Positions 36,235-45,481 of a stretch of 64,000 nucleotides of DNA are shown here, piece by piece. The notes below the pieces were generated by a model that saw only the letters and a program-made list of their open reading frames with translations, made no database searches and was not told the origin of the DNA. Both the position numbers and the translations under genes were made by a program. Positions within the stretch are counted from its first letter, which is position 1; every line of letters begins with the position of its first letter. Origin of the DNA: Mucilaginibacter aquatilis (GTDB lineage: Bacteria; Bacteroidota; Bacteroidia; Sphingobacteriales; Sphingobacteriaceae); the NCBI RefSeq assembly GCF_009755275.1, contig NZ_WQLA01000003.1, forward strand, positions 124,001-188,000, given 5' to 3'.

Positions 36235-39200
36235 TTAAAAGTTAACGTTAACACCAACGGTATAAGTTCGGGCCGAAGGGTAGGTACCCCAGTCAATACC
36301 CACTGCACGCACGCCATCACCTGCCGAGTTGCTGTTGGTATAGAGCTCAGGGTCGAGGCCGGTGTATTTAGTAAACGTCAATAAGTTTTGCGCGCTTACG
36401 TAAACCCGTAACGACGACATTTTAAGCTTAGACATCATAGCGCTGCCAAAGTTGTAACCTAGCTGTACGTTTTTTAAACGCAGGTACGATCCATCTTCGA
36501 GGAAGCGTGTAGACGGGCGTTTGTTATTGGTTGATGATGCCGATTCCCAGGTTAAACGCGGAAACTCATTGGTGTTGCCGGCACCGGTCCAGCTGCCGGT
36601 TGCTACCCGTTCGGTAACGTTAAATGCACGGTAAAAGCCCTCAATATCAGTGCGGGCCTGATTGTAAAGTTTATTGCCATGTGCTCCCTGGAAAAATAAG
36701 CTTAAATCAAAATTCTTGAAACTTACATTGCCCGTAAAGCCATAAGTAAGATTTGGGATTGGACTACCTGCAAACACGCGGTCACGCTCATCAATAACGT
36801 TATCGCCGTTGGTATCTTTATACTTTACGTCCCCCGGTTTAATTCCTGCCCCTTGGTAAGCATGAGTGAAAATATCCAGTTCGTTTTGAAAAATGCCGTC
36901 CATTGGCAGTAAATAAAACGCACCAATGGCCTGGCCAACGTTGGTCAATGTTGCGTAGTATTCATTATCAACACGTCCTCCAACAATTGGTGACCCAGCC
37001 AGAGAAATGACTTTGTTGTTCAGCGTGGCCAAATTGCCTGATAAATCTATCTTCCAATCCTTTGATAGTTGTTTTCGGTAAGACACCTCCAGCTCAAAAC
37101 CTTTGTTTTGAACTTTACCGGCATTTACAAACGGACTTGCACCAGAGCCTCCACTTGGCGGCAGCGGATTAGAGAACAGTATGTCGGTATTGTTGCGAAT
37201 GAAGTATTCGGCGGTAACTTGAAGGTCGTTGTTCAGGAAAGCGGCATCAATACCAAAGTTGCTTTGTGTGCTTCTTTCCCAGGTAATGTTGCTGTTACCA
37301 CGTGAGGTGAGTGAATTGCCTATTACTGATGTACCTCCAAAAGGGTAGAATCCCACCAGGGAGTTTAATGAAGTATAGGCATAATTGCTGATTTCCTGGT
37401 TACCGGTTTGGCCAATGCCCGCGCGTAATTTCAGTAACGAAAGCCATTTAATATCTTTCATAAAGCTTTCCTGATCTAAACGCCAGCCAACCGAACCGGA
37501 GTAGAAGTTGCCATAACGATTGTTAGGGTTAAGACGTGAAGAGCCATCCCTACGAACGGTGAAGCTGGCCAGGTATTTATCAGCAAAGCCATAATCAACA
37601 CGGCCAAACAACGAGAATAACGCCCAGCGCGATTCATTTTCGCCGTTTTGCTGCACGCCTATACCGTTATCAAGATATTGGAAGTCGGGGTCTTGGTTAG
37701 GAAATATAGATCTTGAAGCCGATAAACCGTTAGTGCGGCTTTTAATGGCCTCGCTGCCTGCCAGTATGGTGACGTTGTGTTTGGCAACATCAAATTTATA
37801 GGTTAGGGTGTTGGTCCAGTTATAATCAAACTGGTTGGCATTTGAACGTGCTAAACTACCGGGCGAATTAATAGCCCTGTCAGATCCCCAAATTTTAAAG
37901 AACTGCTTAAAATCTGTAATTACAAGGTTGCCGCCAAATGACGTACGCGCCTTTAAGCCTTTAATTATATTGGCTTCGGCAAAAACATTACCAATTAAAC
38001 CATAAGCATTAAAGTTGCGGTCAAAGTTATCGGCATAGCCTACAGGGTTTAATCCATCGCCAAAAAAAGCAGGATTTTCGGGCAGGTCAACATAGTCGCC
38101 GTTAGCTTTATAAACCGGTGTAGCAGGTGTACGGAATAAGGCGTAACGCAGCACACTGGCTCCTTGGTTACCTGCGCCAAAACCGTCACCCGATGTACCT
38201 ACTTGTTTGGTTTTTGAATATGATAGGTTGATGTTGGTTCCTACCGTGAATATTTTTGACAGGTTACTGTTGATACCTGTGCGCAGGTTTAATCTGTCGT
38301 AAGCGCTATTTTTAATAAGGCCGTCCTGCTTAAAGTAGTTTGCCGATACAATGTAGCTGCTATTTTCGCTGCCACCATTTATAGACAGGTTGGTGTTGTT
38401 GATAATGGCAGGTTTTAAAATTTCTTTTTGCCAGTTAACATCTGGTAGGCCTGATGTTAATGATGCCGGAATTTGCGCACGACCATCAGCCTGAGCCGCT
38501 GCATTGTATGCTGATACGTATTGCTGCGTGTTAGCCATCTTTATTAAATTGCCGTGGGTTTGCACGCCGGTATACTGCTGTATGCTGAAACGTGGCGGTC
38601 CCTGGCGACCTTTTTTTGTGGTAACCACTACTACACCATTAGAGGCCCGGGCGCCGTAAATGGAAGCTGCCGATGCATCTTTGAGTACATTTATACTCTC
38701 AATATCGGCCGTGGCAATTTGATTTATTCCTGTGGTAGATGGAACACCATCAATTACATAAAGCGGATTGTTATTATTGATTGTACCCACACCGCGTATA
38801 CGTACGGCAATGCCCTCGCCGGGTGCACCTGTAGCTTGGGTAACGGCTACGCCGGCCGCTTTACCTTGCAATATCTGGTCGACACCGCCAACAGGGAGGT
38901 TTTCAATATCGGCAGAGGTAACTACCGAAACGGCTCCGGTAAGGTCGCGTTTGTTTTGCGTTGAATAGCCATTAACAATTACCTGATTAAGCGTACGATT
39001 TTGAGGCTGAAGGGTAATATTAAGTTGATTTTTGCCTGTAGCGCGTGCCGACTGGGTGTTGTAGCCTACGAAGGCAAATTGTATGGTACTGTTTGGATTT
39101 GCATTAATGCTAAATTGGCCATCGGCCCCGGTTGTAGCACCGGCATTGCTGCCATTTACGCGCACGGCAACACCGGGCAGGGGCTGTCCTTTTTCATCTT

Positions 39201-39438
39201 TTACAATTCCGGAAATGGTTTGTTTTTTGGTAGTGTCTTGTCTGGTAGCAGCAGGACTGGATGGTGGTGTGGGCGTTTGATTAGCTGGTGATACGGTTAC
39301 AGGCGGGGGTTTTACAGTGGTGTCATTAGGTGGGGGCTTGGGCTTTGTTACCGTATCAGGTATTTGCTGTGCATATGCACCTGCCACATTTAGTACAAGT
39401 GTTGTGCACAAAAAAAGTTTAGTACTAAAAAACTTCAT
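36235..39438 (-). CDS. SusC/RagA family TonB-linked outer-membrane transporter
   Basis: TonB-dependent oligosaccharide or peptide importer. In order: signal peptide (1-23), an unusual proline/threonine-rich linker (about 25-72), a carboxypeptidase-like regulatory domain (75-150, ISGIVKDEKGQPLPGV), plug (160-275, with the SusC box LYVIDGVPS) and a large barrel ending in YTVGVNVNF. 1067 residues is normal. The linker between signal peptide and regulatory domain is unlike most SusC proteins. It heads a three-gene operon with SusD and LamG; no sigma/anti-sigma pair or hydrolase adjoins, so the substrate is unknown. Confidence 0.95.
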   Translation of the reverse strand: MKFFSTKLFLCTTLVLNVAGAYAQQIPDTVTKPKPPPNDTTVKPPPVTVSPANQTPTPPSSPAATRQDTTKKQTISGIVKDEKGQPLPGVAVRVNGSNAGATTGADGQFSINANPNSTIQFAFVGYNTQSARATGKNQLNITLQPQNRTLNQVIVNGYSTQNKRDLTGAVSVVTSADIENLPVGGVDQILQGKAAGVAVTQATGAPGEGIAVRIRGVGTINNNNPLYVIDGVPSTTGINQIATADIESINVLKDASAASIYGARASNGVVVVTTKKGRQGPPRFSIQQYTGVQTHGNLIKMANTQQYVSAYNAAAQADGRAQIPASLTSGLPDVNWQKEILKPAIINNTNLSINGGSENSSYIVSANYFKQDGLIKNSAYDRLNLRTGINSNLSKIFTVGTNINLSYSKTKQVGTSGDGFGAGNQGASVLRYALFRTPATPVYKANGDYVDLPENPAFFGDGLNPVGYADNFDRNFNAYGLIGNVFAEANIIKGLKARTSFGGNLVITDFKQFFKIWGSDRAINSPGSLARSNANQFDYNWTNTLTYKFDVAKHNVTILAGSEAIKSRTNGLSASRSIFPNQDPDFQYLDNGIGVQQNGENESRWALFSLFGRVDYGFADKYLASFTVRRDGSSRLNPNNRYGNFYSGSVGWRLDQESFMKDIKWLSLLKLRAGIGQTGNQEISNYAYTSLNSLVGFYPFGGTSVIGNSLTSRGNSNITWERSTQSNFGIDAAFLNNDLQVTAEYFIRNNTDILFSNPLPPSGGSGASPFVNAGKVQNKGFELEVSYRKQLSKDWKIDLSGNLATLNNKVISLAGSPIVGGRVDNEYYATLTNVGQAIGAFYLLPMDGIFQNELDIFTHAYQGAGIKPGDVKYKDTNGDNVIDERDRVFAGSPIPNLTYGFTGNVSFKNFDLSLFFQGAHGNKLYNQARTDIEGFYRAFNVTERVATGSWTGAGNTNEFPRLTWESASSTNNKRPSTRFLEDGSYLRLKNVQLGYNFGSAMMSKLKMSSLRVYVSAQNLLTFTKYTGLDPELYTNSNSAGDGVRAVGIDWGTYPSARTYTVGVNVNF

Positions 39439-40111
39439 AGGTGTTAAGTTGATAGATTGAGTGCCATCTGCTATAAAGTTTATTTTGCTTAAAAGTTTTT
39501 ACTTTTTTCAGAAAGATTAATTTTTGCCTGAATGTCAGTGTATTAAATTGTACTTTTTTAATACCCGTCTTCACTCTATGTAGTAAAAACATAAATGCAG
39601 TCTAAGGTGCTGCAACGGGCTATTTTCGTTATAAACCCGTGATAGACTTTACAACAATGGCTTTTAAAGAAAAAAAATTAAAAAATATTTTATTTGGAAG
39701 GATTTGCCATTTCACTTAATGATGGCGCTCGTTGGCGACGATAATTGCTGTTTACGAAGTGAGTTAATCACCACGCGTAGGTTAATCATAACGAAAATGA
39801 TAATAATTGTCCCGAAAAACTCGTTTTGATAACTGAACGGCGCATCATTTTTGAGGATTTCAAAAATGCTTTGTAACTCGGTTGATTTTTGAAATTCACT
39901 AAGAGATTAGTTGGTTCAAAATATTATTTTGTTATAAATCTATTTTATACGCTAAATGTTAGTTATATGGTGTTAAGTATTTGTTAAATTTTGTTTACAA
40001 TGCAACTTTATGCGTATTATCGCATCATATTATAAACGCAATCCCCTAAATATATTACTAAAATACTGCTTCACGTTCTTTGTTTGAGTTAATAATAATA
40101 GTTTCAAAAAG

Positions 40112-40142
40112 AGCACCGCCCTTGAAGCAGCGGTGTTTTTTT
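40112..40142 (+). terminator. Orphan hairpin terminator
   Basis: Stem CACCGC / GCGGTG (40114-40119 with 40130-40135) and a run of seven T. No plus-strand gene lies upstream within 6 kb; it may end a non-coding RNA or stop leakage into cls. Confidence 0.75.
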
Positions 40143-40206
40143 CTAAGCAAGGTGTCTGCGTTTTGAAATATTGATTAAACATACTCGTTGTTATCCGGTT
40201 TGTGTT

Positions 40207-40214
40207 TAAGTTTG
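40207..40214 (+). promoter_or_regulatory. Promoter of the cardiolipin synthase gene
   Basis: TAAGTTTG fits TAnnTTTG, with TTG at 40188-40190; the ATG is 38 bases downstream. Confidence 0.5.
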
Positions 40215-40252
40215 GCGGCGTGGAGCGTAATCTCCCAAAGTTTATATAAAAC

Positions 40253-41710
40253 ATGCACCCCAGCTGGATAACTCTAACCGAAATACTTTACATATTAGGC
40301 GTAACTGCAGTTTGCGTTCGCATCATTTACGACACGCGGTCGTCATCCAAAACTCTTGCTTATCTTCTGCTTACTATTGTACTGCCCATAGTGGGGGCAA
40401 TCATCTACTTTTCTGTTGGTTTAAATTATCGTAAGCGCAAGCTTTACGACAAGAAAATAGTAAAGGACGCGCAACTTCAACTCGAGATACAGGATCGGAT
40501 TACGCTGGCGTTTGAAAAACGGCTTCAAAACGCATCACCAGAGTTAAAGCAATTTGAGAGGCTTGCCCAACTATCACTCACTCACAGCTGGAGCCCCTTA
40601 ACCGGTGGAAATAAGGTAAAATTGCTTATTAATGGCGAAGAAAAATTCAAAGATGTTTTACATGCCTTAAAGCAGGCCAAACATCATATTCATATTGAGT
40701 ATTATATTTTTGAAGACGGCAACATTGGTGAGCAAATAAAAGAAGTACTCATTGAAAAAGCACGTCAGGGAGTAGAGGTCCGTTTTATTTATGATGATTT
40801 TGGCAGCAGGTCTATCCGTAGCAGCCTGGTTGATGAGCTTAAGCAGGCGGGCGTAGAGGCTTATCCCTTTTACAGGATATTATTTTTAGCGCTTGCAAAC
40901 CGTCTAAATTACCGCAACCATCGCAAAATAATTGTTATTGATGGTCATACAGCTTTTACCGGTGGTATAAATGTAAGCGACAGGTACATAAACCCACCCG
41001 GAAACACAGATAAATTATATTGGCGCGATACTCATTTAAGAATAGATGGCCCTGGATCGTACTTTTTACAGTATTTGTTTATTGGCGACTGGAATTTTTG
41101 TTCGGATAAGTATCTGGAACCTAATCCCGGTTATTTTAATTTAAATGCCGAAGCGGGTAACGATGTTACTGTGCAGGTGGTTGGAAGTGGGCCCGATTCG
41201 GAATTTTCAACCATATTGCTTTCTTTATTGAGCGCCATAAGCCAGGCAAAGAGTAAGATATGCATTACTACGCCTTATTTCATACCCGGCGATAGCCTGA
41301 TTGACGCATTAACCATGGCGGTACTGAGCGGCGTTGAAGTGACGCTGTTAGTGCCTCATCGCTCAGATAGTTTGTTTGTTGATTATGCTGCCAAGTCTTA
41401 TTATGATGACCTGTTGGACGCCGGCGTTAAAATTTATCAATACACCAAAGGATTTATACATGCTAAAACCATGGTGGTTGATGGCAAGCTATGTATTGTA
41501 GGTACAGCAAATATGGATTACCGTAGCTTCGACCTAAACTTTGAAGTAAACACTATAATTTATGACGAAACCACTGCCAGGCAACTGGAAGACGTATTTA
41601 AAGCCGACCTTAAAAACTCAGTACAAATTGACGCAGCTGTATGGGAGCAACGCCCATGGTATAAGCATTTACCCGAGAGATTAGCGAGATTATTATCGCC
41701 GTTGTTATAG
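40253..41710 (+). CDS. cls: Cardiolipin synthase, phospholipase D family
   Basis: Condenses two phosphatidylglycerol molecules to cardiolipin at the inner membrane. Two N-terminal helices (about 5-30 and 37-58), then two PLD domains with HxKx4D motifs: HRKIIVID starting at His223 and HAKTMVVD starting at His403, each followed by GG/GTAN-type sequence. 485 residues matches bacterial ClsA. It stands alone with its own promoter box and converges on the sigma-factor gene pair. Confidence 0.94.
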   Translation: MHPSWITLTEILYILGVTAVCVRIIYDTRSSSKTLAYLLLTIVLPIVGAIIYFSVGLNYRKRKLYDKKIVKDAQLQLEIQDRITLAFEKRLQNASPELKQFERLAQLSLTHSWSPLTGGNKVKLLINGEEKFKDVLHALKQAKHHIHIEYYIFEDGNIGEQIKEVLIEKARQGVEVRFIYDDFGSRSIRSSLVDELKQAGVEAYPFYRILFLALANRLNYRNHRKIIVIDGHTAFTGGINVSDRYINPPGNTDKLYWRDTHLRIDGPGSYFLQYLFIGDWNFCSDKYLEPNPGYFNLNAEAGNDVTVQVVGSGPDSEFSTILLSLLSAISQAKSKICITTPYFIPGDSLIDALTMAVLSGVEVTLLVPHRSDSLFVDYAAKSYYDDLLDAGVKIYQYTKGFIHAKTMVVDGKLCIVGTANMDYRSFDLNFEVNTIIYDETTARQLEDVFKADLKNSVQIDAAVWEQRPWYKHLPERLARLLSPLL

Positions 41711-41713
41711 TAT

Positions 41714-42304
41714 TTATTCAAACTGGCCTTCTAAACGTTCAAGGCGTTCAATTAAATAACTTACCCGTTTCTGCTCGCGCTTTATAAATTTATCTTTTAA
41801 GTAAAATGTGGTAAACAAAATTGTAGCACCACAAAAGGTGTAATATAATACCTTGAAAAATAAGGGTTTATTTGCAAATACCTCAACTGTGTATAACGAT
41901 ACGCCAACACATATCATTAAAGCAAAAGCGTAGTAAAAGCGTCCGTTTAAGTAGGCGCGCCGTTGTTGATATTCTTTTAAGCTGTTTAAATAAGCCGCTG
42001 GGTTGAGCGTTACATCATGCCGCGTTATGGTACGGTAATCGCCAATTTGCAGCACCAGGTATGAAATCATACCAAACAACATTACAAACAGGCCTATGTA
42101 ACTTAACCTGTTTTCAAAAATAGCGAACAACGTCAATCCGCCCGTAAAAATGATAGCAACTGTTATGGCAATAATTCCATAAAGCACGCCAATGCCCAGT
42201 TTATTAACTCCACGTTTAACCTGTTTCAGCACATCATCCACCGAAAGCCTGGGTTGCTTTGGTTGTTCTTGCCAAACCGATAGCAGGTGTTCAAAGTCTT
42301 TCAT
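41714..42304 (-). CDS. Membrane protein paired with an ECF sigma factor
   Basis: 196 residues with a short cytosolic N-terminus (residues 1-35) and four to five hydrophobic segments (about 38-65, 70-90, 118-138, 145-165). No zinc-anti-sigma Cys/His motif is present and I know no family for it. Its start lies inside the end of the sigma gene (14-base overlap), so it is cotranscribed and probably modulates that sigma factor, as a non-classical anti-sigma protein. This role is inferred from position only. Confidence 0.72.
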   Translation of the reverse strand: MKDFEHLLSVWQEQPKQPRLSVDDVLKQVKRGVNKLGIGVLYGIIAITVAIIFTGGLTLFAIFENRLSYIGLFVMLFGMISYLVLQIGDYRTITRHDVTLNPAAYLNSLKEYQQRRAYLNGRFYYAFALMICVGVSLYTVEVFANKPLFFKVLYYTFCGATILFTTFYLKDKFIKREQKRVSYLIERLERLEGQFE

Positions 42305-42788
42305 ATTGATTATATAAATCGGTTAGCTTCTGTTTAATACGATGAATTTTAACCCTTAAATTGCCTTCAGATATACCCGATATATCTGCAATTTCCGGGT
42401 AAGGCAATTCATCAAGCACCATTGTAATAATAATTCTTTCTGATTCTTCAAGCTTTGCTATACACTTATACAGCAAGGCAACCTGTTCATTTTTTTCTGA
42501 TAATTCTTCCCTATGGGTTTCGGCAAATTGCGGAGTCAGTTCTTCCTTAGCTTGTCTTTTTTCTGAACGTAGGTAAGTTAAACAAGTGTTTACCGCAATC
42601 CGGTAAATCCACGTTGAAATCATGGCCGTGTTACGAAACTTATTAAGGTTTTGCCAAACCTTTACAAAAGTTTCCTGTAGCAGGTCATGAGCCGCATCCT
42701 CGTCGCCGGTATAACCGTAGCACAAGCGGAATATCTTTTTTGAATTTGACTCGAATATCTGCCTGAAAGCAGCATCTTTATCTGCCAC
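42291..42788 (-). CDS. ECF-type RNA polymerase sigma factor
   Basis: Group 4 sigma-70 factor. Region 2 (about 8-75: FRLCYGYTGDEDAAHDLLQETFVKVW, then STWIYRIAVNTCL) and region 4 (about 108-160, with YPEIADISGISEGNLRVKIHRIKQKL) are complete; 165 residues is typical. The start codon is GTG at 42788. It is not next to the SusC/D genes and has no FecR-type partner, so it is not obviously a SusC-linked regulator. Its partner is the overlapping membrane protein gene. Confidence 0.93.
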   Translation of the reverse strand: MADKDAAFRQIFESNSKKIFRLCYGYTGDEDAAHDLLQETFVKVWQNLNKFRNTAMISTWIYRIAVNTCLTYLRSEKRQAKEELTPQFAETHREELSEKNEQVALLYKCIAKLEESERIIITMVLDELPYPEIADISGISEGNLRVKIHRIKQKLTDLYNQYERL

Positions 42789-42840
42789 TGATTAGTTGAT
42801 TTTTAGTTTATATGTGTTAGAGAGCTAAACATAGCAATTG

Positions 42841-43365
42841 TTACAGATAATCCTGCTTATTAATCCAGGCATATTGCGCATCAGCTTGTGATGCCGTACT
42901 TTCAAGTTCATTTTTATAATCGTATTGCAAATCTTCGTGAAGGCCGCTTATTAGTTTTGCTGTCTTCTCAAGCTGGCGGTGTAGCAGTAATTTTAAGGGC
43001 TTGTATGAAATCTTTTTTTCTACCTTGCTTATATATAGTTTGCAAAAGTGTAGTAGTAGTTCAATTTCGGCGGGCTTTGATGCCATAAATTTTGCATGCT
43101 TGGTAACCAAGCGCAGAACTTTGCGCATACCCTTGGCCTGGTAAAAATAATGGCTGTTCATTTGAAGAAAGAGATCATCCATTTCCTCTTTTACGCCGTC
43201 GATATAACCCGACTCATTGTGCGCTTCGAAAAGTAAGAAGGATAATAACTCCTTATTTTCCTTCTTGTATTTAGTTAGCCTGAGGCATAAATCAGTCAGT
43301 TGGCTGCTGTTTAAATGCTGCAGTTCCTTTTTTATGAATTGTAAATTATAAGTGATGATACCCAT
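42841..43365 (-). CDS. Conserved-looking helical protein, function unknown
   Basis: 174 residues, no signal peptide, almost entirely predicted helix and rich in Lys, Leu and aromatic residues (MNSHYFYQAKGMRKVLRLVTKHAKFM near the middle). No motif allows a family call; similar hypothetical proteins of this size exist in Sphingobacteriaceae as far as I remember. It starts 63 bases from the divergent DAACS gene and ends 52 bases before the sigma-factor start, on the same strand as the latter. Confidence 0.7.
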   Translation of the reverse strand: MGIITYNLQFIKKELQHLNSSQLTDLCLRLTKYKKENKELLSFLLFEAHNESGYIDGVKEEMDDLFLQMNSHYFYQAKGMRKVLRLVTKHAKFMASKPAEIELLLHFCKLYISKVEKKISYKPLKLLLHRQLEKTAKLISGLHEDLQYDYKNELESTASQADAQYAWINKQDYL

Positions 43366-43428
43366 GGTAACACTTTAAATTTTAGCAAAATATTAAATTA
43401 TCGTAGTTTTATCCCTTCAAATTGTTTC

Positions 43429-44802
43429 ATGAAGCAGAGCAAACTTACCCTTTTTATTTTTTTAGCGCTTGTTTTGGGCGTTGTTACCGGTTATTTATAC
43501 AATGTTAATGTTATTAATGAGTATAATGACAAGATAATTGCCTCCGAAACCCGCATCAAGGCTATTGACACAAGAGTTGTGCAGCTTAAAGATACTACCG
43601 TTGCTGAATTTGGTACGCTGAAAGCCGAACGTGCAGCCATGGTTAAGGAGCGTAAGGATGCCGACACAACCCGCGAAGATAAATTAGTTGGCTTCAGCAT
43701 ATTAAGCGACATCTTTTTAAGGTTAATAAAAATGATTGTAGCGCCGCTGGTGTTTACAACCTTAGTAGTAGGCGTAGCAAAAGTAGGCGACATTGGCGCC
43801 GTAGGCCGTATAGGCGGTAAGACCATGTTATGGTTTTTAAGTGCCACGCTGGTATCGTTGCTTTTAGGTATGTTGCTGGTTAACTTTTTCCGCCCCGGCG
43901 AAACCATGCACCTGTCATTACCGGACAGTCATTTAAGCACAGGAATTCAAAAAACAGCTTTATCACTGCGTGATTTTATAAGCCACGTTGTACCAAAAAG
44001 CTTTGTTGAAGCTATGGCTAATAACGAAATATTACAGATTGTTGTTTTTGCCTTGTTTTTTGGCGTGGCTACCGGCGCAATAGGTGAAAAAGGCGAGGTA
44101 GTTATTAAAGCAATGGACGCCATTGCTCATGTAATTTTAAAAATTACCGGCTATGTAATGTACGTAGCTCCATTGGCAGTTTTTGGTGCAATAACAGCTG
44201 TAATAGCACGGCAGGGTTTAGGCATATTATCAACCTATGCCATCTTTATAGGTGAGTTTTATTTTTCGCTTATAGTGCTGTGGCTGGTAATTTTGCTGGC
44301 AGGTATTGTGGTGTTAGGTAAACGCGCGCTCACTTTACTTAACCGTATCAAAGATGCTATGCTGGTTGCGTTCAGCACATCAACAAGTGAAGCAGCTTAC
44401 CCGCGCATTTTAATGGAATTGGAACGCTTTGGTTGCAACAATAAAATTGTAAGCTTTGTGCTTCCGCTGGGCTATTCCTTCAACCTTGATGGCTCAATGA
44501 TGTACATGACCTTTGCATCATTGTTTTTAGCACAATCATACGGTATACATTTGGCCTTTGGCCAGCAGTTATCCATGCTATTGGTATTAATGTTAACCAG
44601 TAAGGGTATTGCCGGTGTTCCGCGTGCTTCACTGGTAGTAATTGCAGGTACTATAGCAATGTTTAACATACCCGAAGCCGGATTGGCTTTGCTTATAGGT
44701 ATTGATCCGCTGCTGGATATGGGCCGTTCGGCTACTAACGTTTTAGGAAACGCTATGGCTACAGCTGTAGTAAGCAAATGGGAGGGAGAGCTTAAGAATT
44801 AA
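43429..44802 (+). CDS. Dicarboxylate/amino acid:cation symporter (DAACS family)
   Basis: Sodium- or proton-coupled uptake of glutamate, aspartate or C4-dicarboxylates. Eight membrane helices plus re-entrant loops; the signature serine-rich loop STSTSEAAYPRIL (about 317) and the GYSFNLDGSMMYMTFASLFLAQ region are intact. Residues 24-88, between helix 1 and helix 2, form a charged, coiled-coil-like insert that the compact family members lack. 457 residues overall. Exact substrate not predictable. Confidence 0.92.
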   Translation: MKQSKLTLFIFLALVLGVVTGYLYNVNVINEYNDKIIASETRIKAIDTRVVQLKDTTVAEFGTLKAERAAMVKERKDADTTREDKLVGFSILSDIFLRLIKMIVAPLVFTTLVVGVAKVGDIGAVGRIGGKTMLWFLSATLVSLLLGMLLVNFFRPGETMHLSLPDSHLSTGIQKTALSLRDFISHVVPKSFVEAMANNEILQIVVFALFFGVATGAIGEKGEVVIKAMDAIAHVILKITGYVMYVAPLAVFGAITAVIARQGLGILSTYAIFIGEFYFSLIVLWLVILLAGIVVLGKRALTLLNRIKDAMLVAFSTSTSEAAYPRILMELERFGCNNKIVSFVLPLGYSFNLDGSMMYMTFASLFLAQSYGIHLAFGQQLSMLLVLMLTSKGIAGVPRASLVVIAGTIAMFNIPEAGLALLIGIDPLLDMGRSATNVLGNAMATAVVSKWEGELKN

Positions 44803-44831
44803 TTTCGGATTCAGATGTCGCATCCGCTTTA

Positions 44832-44839
44832 TACCTTTG
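44832..44839 (+). promoter_or_regulatory. -7 box for the following small membrane protein
   Basis: TACCTTTG, an exact TAnnTTTG match, 28 bases before ATG 44868. Confidence 0.5.
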
Positions 44840-44867
44840 CACCCCGAAAACTCACGTAATACATTCC

Positions 44868-45362
44868 ATGACAGACAAAACACGAAAGATATTTTTTGGC
44901 ATCACTATAGTTGTTCCAATTCTTTTATACTGTGGTTACTACTACGGTATGATGGTTAAAAATGCACCGTATAGATTTACCGATTTTCAGTACTTTAGGT
45001 TAGAGTACGGCTTAAATGATAGCCTTGTTAACAAATACAACTCTAAAACAGGTAATTACCAGTATGAAACTACAGGCGGGCATGTTAAACAACTAAACAT
45101 GAAACTAAGCAAAGACAACTTGCTTTACCTGCACCGTAAAGCTGCCGATTTGGGCTTTTGGAATTTTCCTGAACAGGAGAAAGGTGACAGCAAAAAGCCG
45201 GCACCAAAGTATTTGATTGAATTTGTTTACAAAGAGAAAAGCAAGAAAGTATATTTTGATCAGAACTATGACGGCGACCCATCATTGAAAGATGCCAACA
45301 TGCGCCTGATTAAAGAAATCCAGAAAGTACTTGACGAAAGGGAAGAGAATTTAGTCAAATAA
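44868..45362 (+). CDS. Membrane-anchored protein of unknown function
   Basis: 164 residues: one N-terminal hydrophobic segment (about 8-28, IFFGITIVVPILLYCGYYYG) acting as anchor, then an exported soluble domain with alternating beta and charged stretches. No cysteine motif, no repeat. The domain (LEYGLNDSLVNKYNSKTG, ending in a long Lys/Glu helix) was not recognised. It has its own promoter box and is followed by the rplU promoter. Confidence 0.7.
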   Translation: MTDKTRKIFFGITIVVPILLYCGYYYGMMVKNAPYRFTDFQYFRLEYGLNDSLVNKYNSKTGNYQYETTGGHVKQLNMKLSKDNLLYLHRKAADLGFWNFPEQEKGDSKKPAPKYLIEFVYKEKSKKVYFDQNYDGDPSLKDANMRLIKEIQKVLDEREENLVK

Positions 45363-45437
45363 ATAAGCACTTTAAATTGCTGTTTATTGCACTAAAATAT
45401 ATTTAAACGGTGCATTGCTAATTTATGTAAGAATGCT

Positions 45438-45445
45438 TATATTTG
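45438..45445 (+). promoter_or_regulatory. Promoter of rplU-rpmA
   Basis: TATATTTG fits TAnnTTTG; TTG at 45415-45417 is the -33 element, 20 bases before. Leader of about 32 bases. Confidence 0.65.
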
Positions 45446-45481
45446 CACCTCAAATTTTTAAACAATTAATTATTAACAACA

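Larger units (their letters stand above)
39439..40252. other. 814-base gene-free region
   Basis: The longest gap in the window, AT-rich. It carries the upstream region of susC (a weak inverted repeat at 39540-39564), an orphan plus-strand hairpin terminator at 40112-40142 and a promoter box for the cardiolipin synthase at 40207-40214. The 74-codon minus-strand frame at 40030-40254 reads through the terminator hairpin, shows no family features and was not accepted. An unseen RNA ending at 40142 is possible. Confidence 0.6.

Noticed and set aside
39540..39564. 7-bp inverted repeat GTATTAA / TTAATAC with 11-base spacer upstream of susC
   Set aside because: AT-only arms in an AT-rich region are expected by chance.
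40030..40254. 74-codon minus-strand frame
   Set aside because: It reads through a hairpin terminator and has no family features.
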